32,373 nucleotides of DNA from an uncultured Cryomorphaceae bacterium (lineage in GTDB: Bacteria; Bacteroidota; Bacteroidia; Flavobacteriales_D; Parvicellaceae). The translations under genes and the position numbers were made by a program. This document shows positions 6,413 to 14,987 of the stretch, piece by piece. The notes under the pieces are model-generated. The model did not search any database. It was not told where the DNA came from and worked only from the letters and a program-made list of their open reading frames with translations. Numbering within the stretch: the stretch's first letter is position 1; each line of letters opens with the position of its first letter. The stretch covers positions 1 to 32,373 of the forward strand of contig CAMZLL010000196.1 of NCBI GenBank assembly GCA_947311505.1, given 5' to 3'.

Positions 6413-7474
6413 ATGTACACAATCCACGGAATACAGCATCTGGGAGTAGGAGTAGCATCTCATGAGGATGCTTGGAAATGGTATCGAAAGTTTTTTGGCT
6501 TAAACGTACCTTTTTTCAATGATGAAGCTCCAGCTCCTTTAATGGATATTTACACAAAAGGGAAAACGATTACCAAACGTGCCGCTATGGTGATGAACCT
6601 CAAAGGAGGTTGCGCAATGGAAGTTGTTTGTCCTACATCATTTCAGGCCAAGCCATCAGAAAAGATATTACAATTAGGCGATTTAGGTATATTTATCGGA
6701 ATGATAAAAGCACCCGATGTGAAAGTTGCTTTCGAATTCTTCAAAAAAAATGGAGCAAAGATTTGTAGTACCGTTAAGCAAATGCCCAATGGCTGGGATA
6801 CCTTTTATGTATATGATTTAGATGGAAACTTATTTCAAGTTGTGCCAGCTTCTGATTGGTACACAGATTATGACCATGTTACTGGTGGAGTAGCAGGATG
6901 TACAATTGGAGTAAGTGACATAGAAAAAGCAAAAACTTTATATGCCGATATATTGGGATATGATGAGGTTGTATATGATGAAACGGATGTTTTTAAAGAT
7001 TGGAAATTTGTCCCTGGAGGAGAGGCAACATATAGAAGGGTATTATTATCACAAAGTCAACCTTCTGGAGGAGGTTTTACCAAATTGTCTGGTAAAAGTT
7101 ATATAGAATTGGTTCAAGACCTGTCTGAAAGAAGTGTAACTAAGATATACGAAGGAAGACTATGGGGAGACGTAGGTTTTGTACACCTAGGATTCGATGT
7201 TAGAGAAATGGCAGAGCTTGGAATCGAGTTAGAGAAAAAAGGTTTTGGTTTTACTTGCGACACTAAAGATGCGCTAAGCATGGGAGAAGCTACAAAAGTA
7301 CACTGTACCTATATAGAAGATCCTGACGGAACGTTAATTGAATTAATAGAAGTTCATAAAATTCCAATTATTGAAAAATTAGGTATCAACCTCAATGTAG
7401 CAAAACGACCAGCCAATAAACCATTACCCGATTTGATGTTGAAGGCATTGAAGTTTTCAAGGATTAAAGATTGA
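6413..7474 (+). CDS. Tandem VOC (glyoxalase/dioxygenase-fold) protein
   Basis: A 353-residue cytoplasmic protein built from two vicinal-oxygen-chelate modules, about residues 1-150 and 155-335. Such proteins are metal enzymes (glyoxalases, extradiol dioxygenases, HPPD relatives). Module 1 has His9 (GIQHLGVGV) and Glu70, but Gln142 stands where the closing Glu is expected. Module 2 has Glu232, His258 (GFVHLGFDV) and Glu310 (TLIELIEVH), but Thr164 replaces the usual first His. The complete ligand set is thus not seen in either module, though module 2 retains three candidates. The substrate is unknown. It starts 16 bases after efp and is probably co-transcribed; a functional link with EF-P is not evident. 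Confidence 0.8.
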   Translation: MYTIHGIQHLGVGVASHEDAWKWYRKFFGLNVPFFNDEAPAPLMDIYTKGKTITKRAAMVMNLKGGCAMEVVCPTSFQAKPSEKILQLGDLGIFIGMIKAPDVKVAFEFFKKNGAKICSTVKQMPNGWDTFYVYDLDGNLFQVVPASDWYTDYDHVTGGVAGCTIGVSDIEKAKTLYADILGYDEVVYDETDVFKDWKFVPGGEATYRRVLLSQSQPSGGGFTKLSGKSYIELVQDLSERSVTKIYEGRLWGDVGFVHLGFDVREMAELGIELEKKGFGFTCDTKDALSMGEATKVHCTYIEDPDGTLIELIEVHKIPIIEKLGINLNVAKRPANKPLPDLMLKALKFSRIKD

Positions 7475-7515
7475 TTTAATGTTTGATTAAAAAAAGAGAC
7501 TATCCTAAAATACTA

Positions 7516-8418
7516 TTAATTTGGTGCTATCACTATCTTTTTGAAATGTTTCCCCTCTTTGCTGTCAAATATACAGACTAAATAGATACCCTGAGGAAGT
7601 GAATTGTTTTTATTCATAGCGTATTTTTTAGTGTTCATTGTTTCCTTTTGAACTAATTGACCATTAATATCATAAAGCTCTATTTGTTTCATAATAAAGC
7701 TCGTTTCAATATTGATTGAACCATAAGTAGGTAATGGGTAAATGTTTATATCAGATTTTATATTATAGTCAATGTTGCCTAATGCCTGTACAGGTGTACA
7801 GTCGCCAATACTATCAAGTTGAGTATAGTGAGAGATACCGTTTTTGTAGAAGCAGCTCAAATGCCCTGCATCATTTATATCGTTTAGCCCACCTGGAGCA
7901 TTTATCAAAGATAAACTACCAACCCCCTCTATCCATACAGCGGACGAAACGGCCGTAGATGGATTTAGAGCCGATAAATAGAAATGCTTATAATCAATAC
8001 CATCTACGAGTGGGCGCATGAGTATAGAATCGACAACAAAATAGCCCAGTGTAGCAGGAAATGGACTTACCGGATTTTGAATATCGATAGAATCTCCAAC
8101 GTTTAGAGAGAAATCATATAATAAGTATGTATCCAATTTATTGCTATTCACAAATCCCATTGTAACCGTTCTAGCATTCGTATCTTCTCTCAATAAGAAG
8201 GTTCGAGAGATGTAATGAAAACCATCCAGAATTTTATACGTTGTGCCATTCACTATAGTGTCTCCATCCGTGTAATATACGTCTGTAAGACAACCAGAAT
8301 AACAAGTAGTAAAATGCCATTCGTTAAAATTATCTAACAAAGGCTTGTAGCTTTGGGTAAAAGCTGAGGAGCTAACAAAAACTAGATATGTAATTAGTAG
8401 TTTACTGAGTAATTTCAT
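7516..8418 (-). CDS. Secreted protein with T9SS C-terminal sorting domain
   Basis: A 300-residue protein with an N-terminal signal peptide (about residues 1-22, hydrophobic core then SSSAFTQ). The C-terminal 78 residues (about 223-300) form a type A sorting domain of the type IX secretion system: INIYPLP, then a QIELYDINGQLV strand, LPQGIYLV and FKKIVIAPN. The protein should cross the outer membrane by T9SS and be released or attached after cleavage of that domain. The middle part (23-220) is beta-rich and carries several cysteines (39, 43, 189, 207) that could form disulfides; no enzymatic motif is recognised. The start codon lies only 12 bases after the T-run of the rho terminator, so its promoter must overlap that hairpin or expression depends on read-through. 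Confidence 0.85.
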   Translation of the reverse strand: MKLLSKLLITYLVFVSSSAFTQSYKPLLDNFNEWHFTTCYSGCLTDVYYTDGDTIVNGTTYKILDGFHYISRTFLLREDTNARTVTMGFVNSNKLDTYLLYDFSLNVGDSIDIQNPVSPFPATLGYFVVDSILMRPLVDGIDYKHFYLSALNPSTAVSSAVWIEGVGSLSLINAPGGLNDINDAGHLSCFYKNGISHYTQLDSIGDCTPVQALGNIDYNIKSDINIYPLPTYGSINIETSFIMKQIELYDINGQLVQKETMNTKKYAMNKNNSLPQGIYLVCIFDSKEGKHFKKIVIAPN

Positions 8419-8430
8419 AATTGTGTATTA

Positions 8431-8477
8431 AAAAAAAAGGCACTCAGTATTCCATTTGAAGAATACTGAGTGCCTTT
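8431..8477 (-). terminator. Terminator after rho
   Basis: A perfect 14-bp stem (8439-8452 with 8461-8474) with an 8-base loop; on the minus strand it is followed by eight Ts. It lies 23 bases after the rho stop codon and 12 bases before the start of the next gene on the same strand. Confidence 0.9.
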
Positions 8478-8499
8478 AGCTTATTGTATTAAAATCGTT

Positions 8500-10284
8500 T
8501 TAGCCATTCATCGAAATCAAAAATTCATCATTTGATTTTGTTCCTTTCATTCTATCTTTCATAAACTCCATTGCTTCTATTGGATTCATATCGGCAAGGT
8601 ATTTACGTAATAACCATATTCTTTGAAGCATTTCTTTGTGCATCAATAAATCTTCTCTTCTGGTTCCTGAAGCAAGAATATCTATAGCTGGATAGATTCT
8701 TCTGCTTGAGATTTTACGATCCAATTGCAGCTCCATATTTCCAGTTCCTTTAAATTCTTCAAAGATAACTTCATCCATCTTAGATCCTGTTTCGGTTAGC
8801 GCTGTAGCTAGTATAGTAAGCGAACCTCCATTTTCTATTTTTCGAGCAGCACCAAAGAATCGTTTTGGACGTTGTAGCGCATTGGCGTCCACACCTCCAG
8901 TTAATACTTTTCCAGATGCTGGCATAACGGTGTTGTATGCTCTTGCTAATCTCGTAATACTATCTAATAAAATACAAACATCATGTCCGCATTCAACCAT
9001 TCTTTTTGCTTTTTCAAGCACAATGTTAGCTACTTTTACATGTCTATCTGCTGGCTCATCAAATGTAGAAGCTACCACTTCTGCTTTAACAGAACGTTTC
9101 ATATCTGTAACCTCTTCTGGTCGTTCATCGATTAATAAAACAATCAAATAAATCTCAGGATGATTCTCAGATATAGCATTTGCAACTTCTTTTAATAAAA
9201 CCGTTTTACCTGTTTTTGGTTGCGCTACTATCATTCCTCTTTGCCCTTTTCCTATTGGTGCAAACATGTCCATAAGTCTAGTGCTCATCGTTTCTTTTGC
9301 ATGTCCAGTAAGATGAATTTTTTCATCTGGAAACAACGGTGTTAAGTACTTAAAAGGAACACGATCTCTAATCCATTCTGGATCTCGTCCGTTTACACTT
9401 ACTACTTTTATTAATGGAAAATAACGTTCACCTTCTCTCGGAGGACGAATCATAGCTTTGATTGTATCTCCTGTTTTTAAACCATAAGTTTTTACTTGCC
9501 CTTGTGGTACATAGACATCATCTGGAGAGGATAAATAGTTGTAATCAGAAGATCTCAAAAACCCATATCCTTCTTGCATCAATTCTAATACACCTTCCAT
9601 ATAAACCAAACCGTCAAAATTGTAACCATGCTCTATAGCAGGATCCACCTTCTTTTGTTGTTGATTTCTATTGTTGTTTTTATTCTGATGATTTTTATTT
9701 TGATGATTTCTATTGCCATCACGTTGATTCTCATTCTGACTTCCTTTTTGGCTATCGTTTTGATTATCCGTTTTTTGAGTAGGATTTTGACTTCCTTTTT
9801 GATGATCAGACCTTTTGTTCCTCTGATTGTCATTTTGGTTGTCATTTCTACTAGTCCTTTGATTCTTATGTTGTGGACGCTTAGTAGTTCCTTTTTGATT
9901 TTGAGAATTAGAAGTTACGTTTTTGGCATCTTTGTTATTCTCGTTTTCAACCTCAGAAAATAAATCTTTTTCTTGTTTAGCATTAGATGTGCCCGCTTTT
10001 TTTGGAGCTTTTGGCTTGCGTTCTCTTTTTTGTTTTGCTTCAGATGCTGAAGAAGTCGTTTCTTTGTTGGGCGTAGTTTTTTTTGGTGCCGATTTTTTCT
10101 GAACGGGCTTTCTTCTAGGCTTTTCTTTTGGAGCTGACTTAGCTTCGTTAACCGCTTGTTGATCTAATATTTTATAGATTAAATCTTGTTTTTTTAATTT
10201 GTCAAACTTTGTAAGATTTAACTCTTTGGCTACTTCTTTTAATTCAACAATTTTTTTACTTGTTAATTGTTTTATATCGTACAT
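8500..10284 (-). CDS. rho: Transcription termination factor Rho
   Basis: Rho is the hexameric RNA helicase that ends transcription of untranslated RNA. This 594-residue protein is much longer than E. coli Rho (419). In order: a SAP-like Rho N domain (1-43); a low-complexity insert (44-212), first Lys/Pro/Ala-rich, then strongly Asn/Gln/Lys-rich from about 121; the cold-shock-like RNA-binding domain (about 222-300); and the RecA-type ATPase. The ATPase is intact: Walker A AQPKTGKT (354-361), Walker B ending in Asp441, the GGVDANAL Q-loop segment (463-470) and the DRKISSRR R-loop region (522-529). Long disordered inserts are known in Bacteroidota Rho and in Bacteroides have been linked to condensate formation. 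The gene has a -7 promoter element upstream and a strong terminator downstream. Confidence 0.97.
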   Translation of the reverse strand: MYDIKQLTSKKIVELKEVAKELNLTKFDKLKKQDLIYKILDQQAVNEAKSAPKEKPRRKPVQKKSAPKKTTPNKETTSSASEAKQKRERKPKAPKKAGTSNAKQEKDLFSEVENENNKDAKNVTSNSQNQKGTTKRPQHKNQRTSRNDNQNDNQRNKRSDHQKGSQNPTQKTDNQNDSQKGSQNENQRDGNRNHQNKNHQNKNNNRNQQQKKVDPAIEHGYNFDGLVYMEGVLELMQEGYGFLRSSDYNYLSSPDDVYVPQGQVKTYGLKTGDTIKAMIRPPREGERYFPLIKVVSVNGRDPEWIRDRVPFKYLTPLFPDEKIHLTGHAKETMSTRLMDMFAPIGKGQRGMIVAQPKTGKTVLLKEVANAISENHPEIYLIVLLIDERPEEVTDMKRSVKAEVVASTFDEPADRHVKVANIVLEKAKRMVECGHDVCILLDSITRLARAYNTVMPASGKVLTGGVDANALQRPKRFFGAARKIENGGSLTILATALTETGSKMDEVIFEEFKGTGNMELQLDRKISSRRIYPAIDILASGTRREDLLMHKEMLQRIWLLRKYLADMNPIEAMEFMKDRMKGTKSNDEFLISMNG

Positions 10285-10335
10285 ATATGATATGTGAAAT
10301 TAGGTATTAAGATTATATTTTCTTTGAATAATGTT

Positions 10336-10351
10336 AAACTCGATTGAGTTT
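10336..10351 (-). promoter_or_regulatory. Small hairpin in rho 5' leader
   Basis: AAACTC-GATT-GAGTTT forms a perfect 6-bp stem with a 4-base loop. It lies about 50-65 bases before the rho ATG, just inside the leader expected from the -7 element at 10371-10378. Rho is usually autoregulated through its leader; whether this hairpin takes part is not known. Confidence 0.3.
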
Positions 10352-10370
10352 CCCTGTTTTGAATAGATTA

Positions 10371-10378
10371 CAAATATA
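10371..10378 (-). promoter_or_regulatory. rho promoter -7 element TATATTTG
   Basis: TATATTTG on the minus strand matches TAnnTTTG. It predicts a leader of about 80 nt before the rho ATG at 10284. No clear TTG is present at the -33 position. Confidence 0.55.
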
Positions 10379-10522
10379 TAAAATAATTTTGAAATTAAAG
10401 CTGCTTATAATAATAAAAAAAGTAGAAGTGTTATTTTAATTGACTATTGGTATTAGAAAACACCTACTTAAAAAAACACATTTATAACAGCCTTTGCTTT
10501 TAAGGACTTACTTCCTACCTGA

Positions 10523-11272
10523 CTACTTATTAATTGTCATATATTCACTCAAGGCTTCTTGCACTACTTTTAGGTCGGCATCATGATTTCTTATAATTTT
10601 ATTTTCACTATCCAATTGAAAAAGATAATATTCGATTTCTAAATAATTCACTTCTTCTTTTGCTAAGACATCGACCTTTCTTTGGTTGTATATTTTTCGT
10701 TGTTCTGCTCGGGTTACTCCACTGACGGTTATTTCAGATTCACGCTCAGAAGTGTCTTGGTACACCTTTCCTCTAAGCTCAATCACTAGATTTAATTTAG
10801 GATAATACAAATCTAAAATTAGCATTGTCCTTGTCAACCCATCTTTATGGTAATCTCCTAATAGAAATTCAAATGTGTGCTGTCTTGCCCCTTTCATATC
10901 CAAAGCTTCATCACATAAATCAAGGATATATTTGCTATCGCTTTCTTCTTCTCGTTTTTTTGCCAACTGTCGTTTGGTAGGTTGCTTTTCTTGCGAAAAG
11001 ATAGCGTGATCAATGCCTGGTTTGATAAAATACCAGTAGGTTGCCTCTTCATTTCGGTCTGCATATACTGTAGGTACGGTTGCTAAGGCATCCTCACGAT
11101 CCAATTCCTTGAGGACATTACGAATAGGCAAACCTTTTCTTTTGTCTTTGTCAAAAATTCCAGCTTTAATAAATGAAGGCATCAATTTCTTGACAGGTAC
11201 TTTTTCTATTTCTGTGTTATGATTAAAGTAATCTTTTATAACCTCGTTTATTTGTTTAATATCTACCCTCAT
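10523..11272 (-). CDS. Uncharacterised protein with PD-(D/E)XK nuclease-like pattern
   Basis: A 249-residue soluble basic/acidic protein not matched to a named family. The C-terminal half looks like a restriction-endonuclease-type fold: LILDLYYPKLNLVIELRGK (151-169) gives Asp154 and Glu165-x-Arg167, where Asp...ExK is expected, preceded by a helix with Glu135 and followed by a helix EQRKIYNQRK (190-199) and a closing strand VNYLEIEY (208-215). This order matches Vsr/DUF559-like nucleases, with Arg in place of the catalytic Lys. The N-terminal part (about 10-85) could be a winged-helix-like domain (GLPIRNVLKELDRE, then YWYF). A charged linker at 94-113 joins the two. It starts 1 nt after the upstream small gene stops, so both are made from one transcript. 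Nuclease activity is inference. Confidence 0.6.
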   Translation of the reverse strand: MRVDIKQINEVIKDYFNHNTEIEKVPVKKLMPSFIKAGIFDKDKRKGLPIRNVLKELDREDALATVPTVYADRNEEATYWYFIKPGIDHAIFSQEKQPTKRQLAKKREEESDSKYILDLCDEALDMKGARQHTFEFLLGDYHKDGLTRTMLILDLYYPKLNLVIELRGKVYQDTSERESEITVSGVTRAEQRKIYNQRKVDVLAKEEVNYLEIEYYLFQLDSENKIIRNHDADLKVVQEALSEYMTINK

Positions 11273-11273
11273 T

Positions 11274-11603
11274 TTAAATTTCTTTAGTTATTCCTAATTG
11301 TTCGCTTCTCTGATAGAAAGCTATCGTAGCATCCTCATGTCCGAGAAACATGTATTGTTTAATTAAATTAATCCCTTTTTCAGATTCATTATTTAAAATC
11401 AAAATATCAATCTTTTTTGCTTCTTCGCTTGTTAAATCTTCAAACGAAAGTCGCATTCTTTTGGATATCGTTACCGCCAATTTATTGGCTTTTTTCAAAT
11501 CCATATCAGAATGATCCATTATGTATTTAATGGCTTTAAATTGATTGCCTCCTCTTAAGATCTTAAGAATATCTTGTAATTGTTTTTCTGAAAAGTTTTT
11601 CAT
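11274..11603 (-). CDS. Small protein with two L7/L12-like helical repeats
   Basis: A 109-residue cytoplasmic protein with no signal peptide. Two segments resemble the helix-turn-helix of the ribosomal protein L7/L12 C-terminal domain (AIKxxxxxxxxxLKxAxxL): residues 14-46 (FKAIKYIM, then DLKKANKLAV) and about 66-100 (GINLIKQYM, then GHEDATIAF). In L7/L12 this face binds translation factors; small proteins carrying it elsewhere have mostly unknown roles. A -7 element sits only about 10 bases before the ATG. The stop is one base from the start of the nuclease-like gene, a tight coupling that suggests a shared task. Confidence 0.6.
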   Translation of the reverse strand: MKNFSEKQLQDILKILRGGNQFKAIKYIMDHSDMDLKKANKLAVTISKRMRLSFEDLTSEEAKKIDILILNNESEKGINLIKQYMFLGHEDATIAFYQRSEQLGITKEI

Positions 11604-11613
11604 AATTAAAATA

Positions 11614-11621
11614 CAAAGGTA
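11614..11621 (-). promoter_or_regulatory. -7 promoter element TACCTTTG
   Basis: A TAnnTTTG match on the minus strand, 10 bases before the ATG at 11603. If used, the transcript would be almost leaderless (about 5 nt). No TTG is seen at -33. Confidence 0.4.
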
Positions 11622-11689
11622 ATTTATTGGTAGGAATTTTGCCCTTTGTTAATTATAAATTACTTTTATACTTGATAATCTTTACTTTT

Positions 11690-13411
11690 ATGACTAAATA
11701 TATAGTTATACTACTCTTTTTCGCATCCAATATTGGTATTGGACAGACTAATTTCACTAAGAAAGTAATCAATCAATATGTGGATTATCTAAATCAATGC
11801 AATGCATATATTTCTGCGAGTCATTATTCTGTAAAGGATTTTAATATTGAACTAAACATGGAGTTAGCGTCATCTTCTAAGCCCAAATCTGGACCTGAAT
11901 TTGAGCTGAAATGCCTGCACTCTTCGTCTAAATGCAACTTAAAAATAAATCCAGCCAGCCGACAGTTGGCTCAAATCAAGCTTTCTAAAAACATTGAAAA
12001 ACTCGAAAACGAAGCTAAGATAGAGCTCAAACTGGAGTTGCTTACTTTTCAAAACCATTTTGATGAATTATATAACATTATTCAGTATTTTGAAGGATTA
12101 ACGTTAGATGCGGGCTTTTACAAGAAGGAAGAAAACATTATTGCATTGTTTGACAACTTAAGTCAATACCAAAAATTAATTACTACCCTAAAAGCAGATA
12201 TTCGTACTGCCTCTTCATTGAGTGCAGAATTATTTAACGAGTCGCATTTACCATTCGACATTCTACGCTCCAAACGGATTGTGCTAGCGTCCAAAGCATT
12301 AATTCAAGCATCAGATTCTGATAATCCTACCAAAATAAATGCAGCAATAGAGCATTATAAAAAGGCCAAAGATGCGTTTTTCAACTTTGAAAACGAAGCA
12401 GAAACTAGAGAAGACGATATGGCTATGTATGGTTATCAGGATTATTTCGGTCATCAAGTAGCTACAAAGATGCTCAATTCTGAAAAGATAGCTACAACAC
12501 TGATATTCAACAAGGTAATTAACTATCAAAATCCATCAGAAAATGATTTACAATCTCCAAATTATGGAGTTCGGAATATCTTTAATTACGGTAAAGATTT
12601 AGCAAATAAAGAAAAACACGTGCACATTAGCGAAATGGAAGATCTTATAGAATCGTTTAACGACCTAGACATTGGTCTAGTTTATGATTATAATGAGTTT
12701 GTTTCTCGCTCAAGATTTCCGGTTTTAAAGATATTAACTGAAGTGATACCCTATGAGGTTGTCAAAAAAATAAAGACGACTGAAGAACCTCAGATTAAAG
12801 AAGTAGTCGAAGAGGAAGTAAAAGAAAACTTTGTGCAAGATGACATCAACACTTTGGAAGGAGCAAAGACCAACAACATTGTGTTATTATTAGATATTTC
12901 TGGTTCTATGCGTAAGAACGGTAAGTTAAAACGCCTACAATCTTCTATCAACCATTTTATAGACATTCTCCGAGATGAAGATCATATAACTGTGATAACG
13001 TACTCCGGTAGTCCGAAAGTTATTTTTGAATCCTATGGCAGCAAGAATAAAGACAAATTAAAAGCTAAAATTAATCAAATTCAAACCAAAGCTGGGACAG
13101 ATTTTGAAAAAGGGCTAACAAAAGCCTACGATGCTTGCGACAAACACTGGGAGAATGAGGGGAACAACAGAATTGTAATTGCTACTGATGGAGCTTTTAA
13201 ACTTAAAGAAGTGGAACGAGAGTTGATAAAGAACAATGTTGCCAAAGGGGTAAATGTAAGTACATTTCATTACTTGGTCAATACCAACAATAAAGAGGAG
13301 AAGGAGATTCTACTTGAAATATCTGATTTAGGAAAAGGAGGGTATTTCCCTATATTAAAAGATGAAGATGCTGTTAAAGCATTAATTTTAGAAGCCAAGA
13401 AAGAAAAATAG
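11690..13411 (+). CDS. Secreted von Willebrand factor A domain protein
   Basis: With the start at 11690 the protein has 573 residues and opens with a good signal peptide (MTKYIVILLFFASNIGIGQ); an upstream in-frame ATG at 11627 would only add 21 residues before it. Residues about 25-390 are mostly helical and charged, of unknown function. The C-terminal VWA domain (about 395-573) has a complete metal-ion-dependent adhesion site: DISGS starting at Asp402, Thr470 in AGTD and Asp500 in ATDGAF. VWA domains bind protein partners through this metal. The precursor is exported and, having no lipobox or anchor, probably resides in the periplasm or beyond. It is divergent from the small L7/L12-like gene and convergent with the barrel protein gene. 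No MoxR ATPase is adjacent. Confidence 0.85.
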   Translation: MTKYIVILLFFASNIGIGQTNFTKKVINQYVDYLNQCNAYISASHYSVKDFNIELNMELASSSKPKSGPEFELKCLHSSSKCNLKINPASRQLAQIKLSKNIEKLENEAKIELKLELLTFQNHFDELYNIIQYFEGLTLDAGFYKKEENIIALFDNLSQYQKLITTLKADIRTASSLSAELFNESHLPFDILRSKRIVLASKALIQASDSDNPTKINAAIEHYKKAKDAFFNFENEAETREDDMAMYGYQDYFGHQVATKMLNSEKIATTLIFNKVINYQNPSENDLQSPNYGVRNIFNYGKDLANKEKHVHISEMEDLIESFNDLDIGLVYDYNEFVSRSRFPVLKILTEVIPYEVVKKIKTTEEPQIKEVVEEEVKENFVQDDINTLEGAKTNNIVLLLDISGSMRKNGKLKRLQSSINHFIDILRDEDHITVITYSGSPKVIFESYGSKNKDKLKAKINQIQTKAGTDFEKGLTKAYDACDKHWENEGNNRIVIATDGAFKLKEVERELIKNNVAKGVNVSTFHYLVNTNNKEEKEILLEISDLGKGGYFPILKDEDAVKALILEAKKEK

Positions 13412-13457
13412 GCTTTTTATTTTCTGATACTAATCCAAAAAATCTTTCTATCTATTC

Positions 13458-14987
13458 CTAATACATTGGATTCAATTCATTTCTATATGGGTAATACGTG
13501 ATTCCTGCTTTAAATTGAGAGTACTTTAGTTTTTTAGATACGATGTATTCATCATTAGTAATAGCATCAACAGATTTCACAAAAGAGTATCCGCCCATAA
13601 GGTCAAATTTAGAAGTCAAACGGACTCTAGCTTCAGCACTTCCAATAAACGACAAATAATTAGTGCGAATCATTTGATTTTCTTCTTGCAACGCTTTTAC
13701 TTGTAGCTCATTCCAAAAATAAAACTTTTCTCTAGCATTTATAGCTCTGTCGGTCAAACCGATACCTTTAACACTTGTCAACTGACTGTATTGCATTCCT
13801 ACTTGAGCAGAAAATGACACATATTTAAAATCTAATTCGCCTCCTATTTTTAGAGGTAGGTTCAAATAAGAGTACCTATTATATTCTGCTTTCATTTCAG
13901 AATCAAATACTTCGGTATGCTTGGCATACATACAAAAAATACATGAATCTTCTCCATAAGCATTAACCCAAGATACATCCTCTAAATTAAGGAATTCTAG
14001 CATTTTTGGGTCTGTTATTTCATAATGTTTATAGACTGCTTTTGCATCTCTAATCGTAGTATTATTAATGCCTGTTGTCATTTTAAAACGAATCAAGTCA
14101 GTCCCTACACTATAGTTGATATTCAACCCCATAGCGTTTTGCATTGCAATAGCGTCTGTTTCTTTATAAAAATCCCCAGGATAAGGACTATACCTATCGT
14201 TTTCTATACTATTGTCGATTTCTGAATGTCCATAAAAAGAACCATATGCATCAATTGAAAACTGTTTCACGATAGTTTTTATAGTTTTAGTTTCTGGCAA
14301 CTGAACCATAATGGGGGTTGTTCCTAATTGATTTGATGTTCGTAAATTTGCTTCACGCACCGCTAAGATACAGACTTTTTCTTCTTCATATTCCTGTTTT
14401 GTAGTTTCAGTTACAAGCAATTCTTGATTTAATTCTCTTTCAAAATCAGAATCGATTTTATTGTCTTTTTTATGCGTCCTATTGAAGACGCTACCCTTCT
14501 TACTTATGATTTTAGAAGTAGAATGATTTATTCGTGAAACTTTACTCAGTTGTTGGTTTCTTTTGTTTTGTTTAAGTACTGCTTCTACAGGCTTTGAATG
14601 AAGCTCTTCTGTTTTTTTGTTACCCTTTTTTACACTATTCACTCCTGCAACTGTTACCATATCAGTAGATATGCCACCGTTTTTTTGATCTATATGAGAC
14701 TTAGCAGCATTTATGTTATCATTAATTTCGATTGGAGTATCAATCATATTTTGTTCTTCTACTTGGGTAATATTGTTGTCAATCGTTTCTAAACGAGCAC
14801 TAGAATACCAAGCAACAGTACCGATAGCAGTAACTGTTCCAATCAAAAAGAATGCTTTCAGTTTATGAAATACTTTTACATTTTGCAAAAACAATTTTAA
14901 GCCCATAGTTTTAGTTAAACCTACAGAAGGGGTTACTTTTACTTGCGAGAGTTGTGATTTAATTATGTTGTCAAATTCGGTATTCAT
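13458..14987 (-). CDS. Sigma-linked protein: cytoplasmic tail, one TM helix, C-terminal beta-barrel
   Basis: A 509-residue protein with no signal peptide. Residues 1-44 are a short, probably cytoplasmic segment; residues 45-62 form one transmembrane helix; 63-240 are polar and Lys/Asn/Thr-rich without predicted structure. Residues about 242-509 show alternating amphipathic strands ending in FKAGITYYPYR, as in outer-membrane beta-barrels. The ATG shares one base with the stop of the upstream ECF sigma factor (TAATG), so translation is coupled. This order suggests that the N-terminal tail holds the sigma factor while the barrel senses the outer membrane, a single-protein trans-envelope anti-sigma device. 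That role is inferred; no known anti-sigma domain is recognised in the tail. Confidence 0.7.
   Translation of the reverse strand: MNTEFDNIIKSQLSQVKVTPSVGLTKTMGLKLFLQNVKVFHKLKAFFLIGTVTAIGTVAWYSSARLETIDNNITQVEEQNMIDTPIEINDNINAAKSHIDQKNGGISTDMVTVAGVNSVKKGNKKTEELHSKPVEAVLKQNKRNQQLSKVSRINHSTSKIISKKGSVFNRTHKKDNKIDSDFERELNQELLVTETTKQEYEEEKVCILAVREANLRTSNQLGTTPIMVQLPETKTIKTIVKQFSIDAYGSFYGHSEIDNSIENDRYSPYPGDFYKETDAIAMQNAMGLNINYSVGTDLIRFKMTTGINNTTIRDAKAVYKHYEITDPKMLEFLNLEDVSWVNAYGEDSCIFCMYAKHTEVFDSEMKAEYNRYSYLNLPLKIGGELDFKYVSFSAQVGMQYSQLTSVKGIGLTDRAINAREKFYFWNELQVKALQEENQMIRTNYLSFIGSAEARVRLTSKFDLMGGYSFVKSVDAITNDEYIVSKKLKYSQFKAGITYYPYRNELNPMY

Noticed and set aside
9628-9963. A 111-codon hydrophobic frame on the plus strand opposite rho
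   Set aside because: It is the antisense reading of the Asn/Gln/Lys-rich insert. AAT/AAC/CAA codons read backwards give Ile/Leu/Val, which produces a false membrane-like peptide.
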